Assembly: GCA_947259865.1 (NCBI GenBank)
Contig: CAMYNZ010000034.1
Span: 1-16,984, forward strand
Length of the DNA stretch: 16,984 nucleotides
Direction of reading: 5' to 3'
From: an uncultured Desulfobacterales bacterium
Lineage (GTDB): Bacteria > Desulfobacterota > Desulfobacteria > Desulfobacterales > G020354645
The notes beneath the pieces are model-generated. The model saw nothing but the letters and a program-made list of their open reading frames with translations. It searched no databases and was not told the origin of the DNA. Of the stretch, positions 1 through 6,787 are shown in pieces. Positions within the stretch are counted from its first letter, which is position 1. Every line of letters begins with the position of its first letter. The position numbers were made by a program, and so were the translations under genes.

Positions 1-429
1 GAGGCCGCCCAGGAGTGTGGATATGCCACTTTTCAGGGTATCCGCAATTCGTGGGAATGGGAGCAGATTGTAGCCCCCATGATCGAAACCCAAGAAGATC
101 AAATTTTGGGGTTTGCAGCCGTGGCGGTGGCCTTTGGTTGGGGTGATCTGGCCGTCAAAGAACTGGACCCGCGCAGGAAACTTGTCATCCAGGTGACGGA
201 TTCGTATGAAGCCCGGGGCTACCTGGGACATCGCCAGGAAGCATCCTCGGGTAAGTGTTACATGCTGCGCGGTGTTGCAGGGGCTTTCATGGACCTGCTT
301 TACGGAGACGATTATCCGGACGGCTGTTTTCATTTTTCAGCTGAAGAACCACTTTGCAGAGCCAAAGGAGATCCATACTGTGAATTCATTGTTAGAAAAT
401 CATCTGCTAAAGCTAAGACCCAAAGATAA
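1..429 (+). CDS. V4R-domain protein, 5' end outside the window
   Basis: The frame is open from base 1, so only the C-terminal 142 residues are seen. They match the end of a V4R (4-vinyl reductase / XylR N-terminal-like) ligand-binding domain: an FGWG segment, a Y-x-A-x-G-Y region, an R-G-x-x-A-G-x-F helix, and the typical closing ECxAxGD-like motif, here EEPLCRAKGDPYCEF, followed by a short basic tail. In known proteins this domain binds small hydrophobic or aromatic ligands and serves as an input module for regulators. The ATG at position 79 is internal to the domain and is not the start. The 3' end overlaps the histidine kinase by 50 nt in another frame, which suggests translational coupling. 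By inference it is the sensory partner of the downstream two-component pair. The V4R assignment is fairly firm; the ligand is unknown. Confidence 0.75.
   Translation, partial: EAAQECGYATFQGIRNSWEWEQIVAPMIETQEDQILGFAAVAVAFGWGDLAVKELDPRRKLVIQVTDSYEARGYLGHRQEASSGKCYMLRGVAGAFMDLLYGDDYPDGCFHFSAEEPLCRAKGDPYCEFIVRKSSAKAKTQR
364..370 (+). promoter_or_regulatory. Shine-Dalgarno deciding the GTG start of the histidine kinase
   Basis: AAAGGAG ends 9 nt before GTG 380, inside the last codons of the V4R gene. No comparable site precedes the ATG at 206, so the kinase probably starts here and is coupled to the upstream gene. Confidence 0.6.
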
Positions 430-2638
430 AAGTGCCCCCAAGCACATACCCTGCTGGGAATATTTATCATGTGCCAAGGTTCTTTGTCCAGCTCACAGGC
501 ATCGAAAATCAGAGTGCTGGTTGATTCCAAAAACGCATTGCACGAGTTACATACAAGACGATTTTTCTCAAAAGCTTTCATCGTGCCTGTCTTGCAAGTA
601 CTTTAAGGAACAGGGAAAGCTGCATCCCAGTGGCTTGAATTTCTTTATTTCCGATCAAATTCAAAAATACAATATCAAAGTTCTGGAAGATCTTTACCAA
701 AAAGAAGAAAGCTTCGTTGAGATTTTGAACCGTATTCCGGATGGACTCTTTACCACGGATCATGAATGGCGCATTACGTATTTCAATCCGGCCGCTGAGA
801 AAATCACCGGTTTTTCCGCCTATGATGCCGTTGGTATGTACTGCAAGGATGTTTTCAAAAATTCAATTTGTGAATCCGACTGCGCGCTAAAACGCGCGGT
901 GTCAGAAGGGAGGGATGTGCACAACCGGGAGTATGAGATACGGAATATTGAAGGTAAAAAAATTCCCATAATCTGTTCAACATCGGCCTTTTGCGATCCC
1001 TCAGGACGAATTACAGGCGGTTTGGAAATTTTCAAAGATATTACTGAACATAAGAGATTACAGAAAGAGATTGCCAAACGAGAGAGAAAATATCGCCGAA
1101 TATTTGAAGGCAGTCATGACATGATTTATACCTCCAACTTGCCCGGCCAATTGCTGGACGTCAACAAAGCCGGCATCGAAATGCTGGGTTATAACAGCAA
1201 GGAAGAGGTATTGGGTATCGGCGCCGCAAGGCGCCTTTATAAAGATCCCGATGACAGAGAAAAATTCATAACCCTCATAAATAAAGAAGGCTATGTAAAA
1301 GATTATGAAGTTGATTTTAAAAAACGTGATGGCTCTCCCATCCATGTATTGATATCCAGTCGTCGATATGAGAATCCGAAAACCGGAGATGTTGAATTCG
1401 AAGGAATTATCAAGGATATTACTCATCGCAAGCACACCGAAGAAGATCTCAAGCAGCGCAACCGCGAACTTTCCATCCTAAACAGCATTGCGCTGGCTTT
1501 GAATCACAGTATGCCTCTGGACCAAATTCTGCTGGAAACACTCAAAAACGTGCTCAAAGTTCTGCGGCTCGAGCGGGGGACGATAATTCTGATAAACAAG
1601 AAAGCCAGGCAGGGCAAAATACAGGTGCGACATGGCCTTGAGGCTGCTGATCCTGAAGACAATGATCCTTTGTCGTTCAGGGATGAGTTGCTCTGGAAAC
1701 ACCTTCTCAAAGGTGAATCCGATCTGAAACCCGAGCCGACATTTCCTGTTTTTAAGGTCCGCTATCAAACCCAAAAAAAGAAACAGACACCCTGGTTATC
1801 CTGCTTTCTCATCACCTCTAAAGGGCAAGGAGTGGGGTTTTTTGGCCTCGAAATCCACCCATCCCGCACATTTAGTCGTCCTGAAATCCGTTTCATGGGT
1901 TCACTCGGCAACTTTTTAGGCGGCACCATTAAAAACGCCCAGATGATGGAAACGATCCGTCGGCACCGTCGTGAGCTAAGAAGATTGACAGAGAAGCTCT
2001 TTAACAGCCAGGAGGAGGAGCGGCGCCGTATTGCCCGTGAGCTTCACGATGAAACGGGTCAATCATTAACTGCCGTCAGGTTGGCTTTAGAGAGATTGGA
2101 AGAGAAAGTTGTTTCGGAAAACAACGGCCTGAAAGACGAAATAAGCGACATTCGTAAGATGATCAACCGGACCTCCGCAGAAATCAGGCGTCTCTCATAT
2201 CATCTGCACCCGACACTTCTGATTGATTTGGGTCTTGAACCTGCGCTGGATCTTTATCTTAAAGAAATCCAAACCCACTCAGGGCTGGATATCGAGTTTA
2301 ACATGGTGGGTTTTGATCAGCGTCTGAATGTTGATATTGAAACGGCTTTTTACCGCTTCAGTCAGGAAGCGCTCACCAATACGCTCAAGCACTCTGGCGC
2401 AGAAAATTTCCGCCTTTCAATTATCAAAAGCTATCCGAGGATAATTTTTTTAGCCGAAGATGACGGCATGGGTTTCGACTCCCAAATCATTGAAAACGAC
2501 AAAAGAAGTCTGGGATTGCTGGGTATGCGGGAACGGGCCTCCCTTTTAGGGGGGTCCTTTCATCTCAAAAGCAAATTGGGTGACGGTACCCGTGTGCGGA
2601 TTGAAATACCCTTAAACGAGACGCAAAGCAATGCATGA
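380..2638 (+). CDS. Soluble sensor histidine kinase, Cys-rich N-terminus, PAS-PAS-GAF-HisKA_3-HATPase
   Basis: This is a cytoplasmic two-component kinase of the NarL-partner type (752 aa); no membrane helices are seen. Domain order: a Cys/Trp-rich segment with Cys 25, 31, 36, 46, 54, 69 and 72 and two CW pairs ("two-CW" type, possibly metal- or redox-binding); PAS 1 at about 110-225 ending IFKDITEHK; PAS 2 at about 230-350 ending IIKDITHRK; a GAF-like region at about 360-520; a HisKA_3 dimerisation helix with ERRRIARELHDETGQ (phospho-acceptor His556); and an HATPase domain with EALTNTLKHS, DDGMGFD and GLLGMRERA. I chose GTG 380 as start because AAAGGAG lies 9 nt upstream. The frame is open back to an ATG at 206, but that stretch is antiparalogous-looking sequence inside the V4R gene. 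The gene overlaps the response regulator by 8 nt. The signal is not deducible; the PAS, GAF and Cys modules suggest redox or small-ligand sensing. Confidence 0.9.
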   Translation: MNSLLENHLLKLRPKDKSAPKHIPCWEYLSCAKVLCPAHRHRKSECWLIPKTHCTSYIQDDFSQKLSSCLSCKYFKEQGKLHPSGLNFFISDQIQKYNIKVLEDLYQKEESFVEILNRIPDGLFTTDHEWRITYFNPAAEKITGFSAYDAVGMYCKDVFKNSICESDCALKRAVSEGRDVHNREYEIRNIEGKKIPIICSTSAFCDPSGRITGGLEIFKDITEHKRLQKEIAKRERKYRRIFEGSHDMIYTSNLPGQLLDVNKAGIEMLGYNSKEEVLGIGAARRLYKDPDDREKFITLINKEGYVKDYEVDFKKRDGSPIHVLISSRRYENPKTGDVEFEGIIKDITHRKHTEEDLKQRNRELSILNSIALALNHSMPLDQILLETLKNVLKVLRLERGTIILINKKARQGKIQVRHGLEAADPEDNDPLSFRDELLWKHLLKGESDLKPEPTFPVFKVRYQTQKKKQTPWLSCFLITSKGQGVGFFGLEIHPSRTFSRPEIRFMGSLGNFLGGTIKNAQMMETIRRHRRELRRLTEKLFNSQEEERRRIARELHDETGQSLTAVRLALERLEEKVVSENNGLKDEISDIRKMINRTSAEIRRLSYHLHPTLLIDLGLEPALDLYLKEIQTHSGLDIEFNMVGFDQRLNVDIETAFYRFSQEALTNTLKHSGAENFRLSIIKSYPRIIFLAEDDGMGFDSQIIENDKRSLGLLGMRERASLLGGSFHLKSKLGDGTRVRIEIPLNETQSNA

Positions 2639-3293
2639 TACTATCCGGATACTGTTGGCCGATGATCATACCATTGTTCGGCAGGGCCTGGCACGCTTGT
2701 TGAACGATCAATCCGATCTGAAGATCGTCGGCCAAGCTATCAATGGACGCGTTGCGGTCGATAAGGCATTGGAGCTGAAACCCGATGTGATTATCATGGA
2801 TATAGCCATGCCTCAGATGAATGGAATCGAGGCTGCAAAAAGAATAAAAAAGAAATTGCCGAAAACCAAAATATTGATTCTATCGATGTATTCCCATGAA
2901 CATTATATCCATGAACTTTTTGAAACCGGCGTATCCGGATACATTCTGAAAGATTCCAGTGGCCGGGATATAATCAAAGCCATTCATGCGGCTATGAACG
3001 ACGAGACATTTCTGAGCCCCTCAATTTCCAAGGTACTGGTGGATGCGTATCGATCTCCTCGTAAAAAATCGTCCGGTGCGGAACGCTATAAGCAGTTGTC
3101 AGATAGGGAAAGAGAGGTTTTTCAGCTTATTGCTGAGGGTCACAGCACCCGGCAGATCGCCGAAATGTTGTGTGTCAGCGCCAGCACGGTGAAATCTCAT
3201 CGGGCCAAAATTATGGAAAAACTGGCTATCGATACATCCGTCAAACTGGTCCATTTTGCCATCCAACTCGGTCTGGTAGATCCGGATCTATAG
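2631..3293 (+). CDS. Response regulator, NarL/FixJ family (REC + LuxR-type HTH)
   Basis: This DNA-binding response regulator (220 aa) is the evident partner of the kinase, whose stop codon it overlaps by 8 nt. The receiver domain (about 5-120) has the acidic pair D11/D12, the phospho-acceptor D57 in IIMDIAMP, the switch Ser85 and the conserved K107 in YILKDSS. The C-terminal LuxR-type helix-turn-helix (about 152-210) reads LSDREREVFQLIAEGHSTRQ and then the recognition-helix region STVKSHRAKIMEKL. Length and architecture are normal for the family. Its position directly before the corrinoid methyltransferase operon makes that operon a likely target (inference). I could not identify a binding-site palindrome with confidence. 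Confidence 0.95.
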   Translation: MHDTIRILLADDHTIVRQGLARLLNDQSDLKIVGQAINGRVAVDKALELKPDVIIMDIAMPQMNGIEAAKRIKKKLPKTKILILSMYSHEHYIHELFETGVSGYILKDSSGRDIIKAIHAAMNDETFLSPSISKVLVDAYRSPRKKSSGAERYKQLSDREREVFQLIAEGHSTRQIAEMLCVSASTVKSHRAKIMEKLAIDTSVKLVHFAIQLGLVDPDL

Positions 3294-3411
3294 ATCATAT
3301 TAAATTAATATTCAGTGGGTTGTGGCTTTAATATTGAATTGTTACTTTATATATCTGAAAAATTATAAACTTCCCGATTCCTCCCCTATTGAGCGGCAAC
3401 CAGAAACCACT

Positions 3412-3675
3412 CTATAAGCTATCTCAAAAATGCATTTTATCCGCCTTCGGCGGGCTAGCGTCCAATGGCTGTGTTGTCCCGCGGCTTGAAATGCTAATTA
3501 ATCGCGGCAAGATGCCGCTCCCACTATTCATATTGGATAAAGTTTAGTAGACACCATGATGATCAAAAATTGGTGGGAGTGGCTTCCAGCCACGAGGTGT
3601 GCGGCGGACTCCGCTTTCAACCCACGGGACGCCTTGCCATTGAACGCGATCTACTATTATTGAGACAGCTTCTAG
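3412..3675. repeat. MITE-like long imperfect palindrome
   Basis: The non-coding gap after the response regulator contains a ~264-bp element that folds back on itself. Terminal inverted repeats are 3412-3427 and 3660-3675 (14/16 complementary, core AAGCTATCTCAA versus TTGAGACAGCTT). Inner arms are 3458-3490 with 3616-3647, and 3503-3523 with 3574-3594 (16/21). Small local hairpins lie inside the arms: GCGGCA/TGCCGC at 3504-3518 and TGGCT/AGCCA at 3580-3592. It has no ORF. The structure fits a non-autonomous miniature transposon or REP-like element. I see no clear target-site duplication. Confidence 0.7.
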
Positions 3676-3953
3676 TCATTTCGCCATTTTTATAATCGCA
3701 AAATCATCTCGATTTATCAAAAAAATCAACTTTTGGACGATTTAAAAAGTACAATATTTCTGCAATAGGATATGGAATTCATTAAACGTTGAGGGGCTAA
3801 ACCATTTCATCAGTCAAGTGTCCGGATTTCCGGTGGTTGTCATAAACATGTTCCGATTGTTGCTACAGATTTACCGCTCCGGCGGTTCGGGTTAGGCCCG
3901 GTATGTTTTCGGATAATTTTGACAATCACAATAAAACAAGGGAGGAGGTTAGG
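3676..3953 (+). promoter_or_regulatory. Upstream region / leader of the methyltransferase operon with two tandem GC hairpins
   Basis: This AT-rich non-coding stretch must carry the promoter of the operon, but no convincing -35/-10 or sigma-54 box is visible. Near its end are two adjacent hairpins: ACCGC-TCCG-GCGGT (3873-3886) and CGGG-TTAGG-CCCG (3888-3900). They stand out in the AT-rich context. They lack a U-tract, so they are not a plain terminator and could be a leader structure or a regulator site. The Shine-Dalgarno GGAGGAGG at 3941-3948 sets the downstream ATG at 3954. Confidence 0.4.
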
Positions 3954-4904
3954 ATGTTTCAATTAAGTACAGAGCAAAAGGTTTGTGAGGTTGGCGGTGT
4001 AAAGTTTGGCGGGCAGCCGGGGGAGCATTCCTGTGTGTGCTGTTCTTCCATCTTTCAAAAAGGAGACCGGGTATTTGAAGGCAAACGAAAAGAAGGTTTT
4101 GACGAAAAGCGCGCTGAGAAACTGTTGAATACTCAGGATAAATTGACAGAAACGACCGGTGTACCCGGAATGGCCGACATCGTTGCCAATACGGGCGAAG
4201 AATTTAAACGCTTCATTGACTTTGTCACCTCGGTCAGCAACATGCCCTTTTGCATCGACGCATGGGTGATGAAGCCCAAATTGGAAGGTGCCGCCTATTG
4301 TGCCGAAAAGGGATTGCTGGATCGAATGTTTTACAACAGCCTTACGGTCTGGGAGAAAGACCTGGAAACGGAAATTCGTGAAATATCTCAGATCGGTGTC
4401 AAGCATGTGCTGCTGGTGGCGTTTGACCAGGAAGATCAGATGCCCGGCGGTCGAATTACGGGTACTCAAAAACTACTGGACGCTATTGAGAAGGTGGGCG
4501 CCAAATTTGAGAGTATTTTTGTTGATACATCCGTTATGAACGGTCCGGCAACTGCCATGTGCGGCCTGGCGAATCGTCTCGTCAAGGAGAAATGGGGCTT
4601 CCCCGCGGCGAGCGCTCCCAGCAACGGCTCTTATATGGATTTACAGCGATTCAAAGACCTCTGGGATTTTAAGGGTTGGGCAGCTACAGACGCATCCCTG
4701 GAGGGCCTCTCGGCATTCTTTTACCACGATATGATTTTTTCCGGGCCCATGGGGGGCGCAACGCGCGTTTTTCCGGCGGTGGCCGAGGCCGAAGCGTTTC
4801 TGGCCACAGCAGTGTTTGCCGAAACGAAAAAATTTCCCCAGGACACCCATCACCCGCTTTTCAAACTGTTTCCGGATTTTGTGGAACAGCTTAAATCGCT
4901 TTAG
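3954..4904 (+). CDS. MtrH/MtgA-family methyltransferase (methylcorrinoid : tetrahydrofolate type)
   Basis: A 316-residue protein of the MtrH family (TIM-barrel methyltransferases that move a methyl group between a corrinoid and tetrahydropterin or tetrahydrofolate, as MtgA does in glycine betaine demethylation). Family features are the N-terminal VGGVKFGGQPGE, the VPGMADIVANTGEEF segment, FCIDAW, the VLLVAFDQEDQMPGGR region, the IFVDTSVMN strand, and WGFPAASAPSNG. The longer frame from ATG 3903 adds 17 unlikely residues; ATG 3954 follows GGAGGAGG by 5 nt and is preferred. It heads an operon with a URO-D methyltransferase, corrinoid protein and activator, so its likely role is methyltransferase II, passing the methyl group to tetrahydrofolate for oxidation in the Wood-Ljungdahl pathway (inference). 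Direct action on a substrate is also possible for this family. Confidence 0.88.
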   Translation: MFQLSTEQKVCEVGGVKFGGQPGEHSCVCCSSIFQKGDRVFEGKRKEGFDEKRAEKLLNTQDKLTETTGVPGMADIVANTGEEFKRFIDFVTSVSNMPFCIDAWVMKPKLEGAAYCAEKGLLDRMFYNSLTVWEKDLETEIREISQIGVKHVLLVAFDQEDQMPGGRITGTQKLLDAIEKVGAKFESIFVDTSVMNGPATAMCGLANRLVKEKWGFPAASAPSNGSYMDLQRFKDLWDFKGWAATDASLEGLSAFFYHDMIFSGPMGGATRVFPAVAEAEAFLATAVFAETKKFPQDTHHPLFKLFPDFVEQLKSL

Positions 4905-4960
4905 GTATAGTATAACCGAAATAAACCATAAAGTTTGACTTACAGAAAGGAGCCCACGAA

Positions 4961-6025
4961 ATGGCAGCGTTAACTCCCAAAGAAAGAATAACAAAATTTT
5001 TTAATCGAGAACCTGTGGACACCTTACCCTTTTTTAGCGGTATGGGTATGGTTCTCCTCCCGGCCATAAAAAAGCTGGGTTATAAATTCCCCCAGGTACA
5101 CACGGATGCTGAAAAATTGGCGCGATCGGCGATAGAATCCGCCCGCATGTTCGATCTGGACTCCATCGTAATTCCATATGATATGTGCTGGGAATCCGAA
5201 GCCCTGGGCAACGAAATTAGTCTGTATGAAGATTCGGAAGACATCCTTTATCCGACCATTCCTGAAAAGAATTGGAAGGAACTGGAAGATGTGAGTATCA
5301 GCGACGATGATATCCGCAATATCATGAGCAAGGGCAGAATGCCGCTGATACCCGAGGCCATCAAAATTATCAAAAAAGAGGCTCCCGAATATGCAATCGG
5401 TGCCTGGCAACTGGGCCCCTTTACCCAGTGCGGCCAAACAATCGAACTGGATAAAGTACTCAAAGGCGTTTTCAAGAAAAAGGACCTGGTGGCCTCCATT
5501 CTGGATAAAATGACAGACATGATTATCGAGATCGGAAAATCGCTGCAGGATGCAGGTGCGGATTACATCACCCTCCGGGAACCGGGTGTTGCTGCTGATC
5601 TGATCAGCCCACGCACCTTCAAAGAGGTTATTCAGCCGCGCTTAACCCGAATCCTGGCCGGCTGGAAATCTCCCAAGATACTTCATATTTGCGGATCAAC
5701 AGATCCGTTGGTTGAAATGATGAACCAATGCGGGGCAGATGCCCTCAGCTTTGACATTAAAAACAACTTGATTGAAACTCGCAAAAAGGTTGGCAATGAC
5801 GTGATTGTATTGGGTAATTTTGATGTCTTTAAACTGCCGTGTGCAGAGGAAACCACCGTGGAAGAAGCCGTTGAAGGCATTAAGACAAATATTGCAGCGG
5901 GCGTCGATGGGATATGGCCGGGCTGCGATCTGTGGCCGGATATCAAGGAAGATAATTTCAGGGCCATGGTGCAGACCGCCAGGGAATTGGGCGGTAATTC
6001 GACACCGGCCGTCGGACGTCTTTAA
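4961..6025 (+). CDS. URO-D superfamily corrinoid methyltransferase (MtaA/MtbA/CmuA-like), Cys form
   Basis: A 354-aa protein of the uroporphyrinogen-decarboxylase fold used by methylcobamide:CoM methyltransferases and by methyl-donor demethylases. The zinc/thiol site is intact: His242 and Cys244 in HICGSTDPL, and Cys322 in PGCDLWPD. The N-terminus has the family opening TPKERITKFFNREPVD. An AGAAAGGAG site precedes ATG 4961 and the gap to the upstream gene is 56 nt. In an organism without evident coenzyme M metabolism it is more likely to move a methyl group from a substrate or thiol to the corrinoid protein encoded next door (inference). The substrate is unknown. It is the normal-Cys paralogue of the putative selenoprotein at 9723-10757. 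Confidence 0.88.
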   Translation: MAALTPKERITKFFNREPVDTLPFFSGMGMVLLPAIKKLGYKFPQVHTDAEKLARSAIESARMFDLDSIVIPYDMCWESEALGNEISLYEDSEDILYPTIPEKNWKELEDVSISDDDIRNIMSKGRMPLIPEAIKIIKKEAPEYAIGAWQLGPFTQCGQTIELDKVLKGVFKKKDLVASILDKMTDMIIEIGKSLQDAGADYITLREPGVAADLISPRTFKEVIQPRLTRILAGWKSPKILHICGSTDPLVEMMNQCGADALSFDIKNNLIETRKKVGNDVIVLGNFDVFKLPCAEETTVEEAVEGIKTNIAAGVDGIWPGCDLWPDIKEDNFRAMVQTARELGGNSTPAVGRL

Positions 6026-6052
6026 AAACAATTTGAAGAAAGGAGAACCAAT

Positions 6053-6715
6053 ATGGCCAGTAAAGAAGAACTGTTGCAAAAACTAAAAACCGGGGTAATC
6101 GAATACCAGGAAGATGTTGTTAGGGAAGCAGCCCAGGCCGTTCTGGATGAGGGCTATGTACCGCTGGAGGCCATCATGGACGGATTGGCCGCCGGCATGG
6201 AAGTCGTCGGTGAGCTTTACGAAAAGCAAGAGTACTTTGTGCCCGAGGTGCTTATGTGCGCTGATGCATTGTATGCCGGTCTCGAAATTCTCAGGCCGCA
6301 TGTTCCTCCACAGAAAGACGGCTTAAATGCGCAGGTGGTGATTGGCAGTATTCAGGGTGATGTCCATGACATCGGTAAAAACCTGGTCAAAATGATGTTT
6401 GATGTGGCCGGCTGGGAAGTACACGACCTTGGACGGGATGTTCCGCTTGAGAGTTTTGTTGAAGAACAGCTGAGAACCGATTCCGAAGTGGTGGCGATGT
6501 CCGCCATGATGACCACGACCATGCTGGGTATGAAGAAGGTCATTCAGATGATCAAAGATAAAAACCCGAATGTTGCCATCATGCTGGGTGGCGCACCCGT
6601 AACCCAGGATGTGGCCAATCTCTTTGGAGCGGACGGATATGCCGAATCAGCCGGTAACGCCGTATCTGAAGGTATAAAGATGATCGGCAGGCTAAGAGAG
6701 ATGCAGAAAAAGTAA
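6053..6715 (+). CDS. Methyl-accepting corrinoid protein (MtaC/MtbC/MtgC-like)
   Basis: A 220-aa cobalamin-binding protein that carries the methyl group between methyltransferases. The N-terminal helical cap (about 1-90) reads LDEGYVPLEAIMDGLAAGME and then FVPEVLMCADAL. The C-terminal Rossmann-like B12 domain has the D-x-H-x-x-G motif, Asp103-Val-His105-Asp-Ile-Gly108, whose His is the lower cobalt ligand in this family. It also has the SAMMTTTM and GGAPV segments that line the nucleotide tail. AAAGGAG precedes ATG 6053, 27 nt after the URO-D gene. It is the central shuttle of the operon and full length for the family. Confidence 0.95.
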   Translation: MASKEELLQKLKTGVIEYQEDVVREAAQAVLDEGYVPLEAIMDGLAAGMEVVGELYEKQEYFVPEVLMCADALYAGLEILRPHVPPQKDGLNAQVVIGSIQGDVHDIGKNLVKMMFDVAGWEVHDLGRDVPLESFVEEQLRTDSEVVAMSAMMTTTMLGMKKVIQMIKDKNPNVAIMLGGAPVTQDVANLFGADGYAESAGNAVSEGIKMIGRLREMQKK

Positions 6716-6787
6716 GGAAGATAGGACCATTGGGAAAATACGAAGAGATGGGCCTGTTTATTTAAACATTGAGGAGGACATTGGCGA

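Noticed and set aside
206..379. Earlier ATG start of the histidine kinase
   Set aside because: This would overlap the V4R domain in another frame for over 200 nt and encode unstructured sequence, while GTG 380 has a good ribosome site.
3903..3953. Upstream ATG for the MtrH-like gene
   Set aside because: The extra 17 residues look non-coding and the strong GGAGGAGG sits just before ATG 3954.
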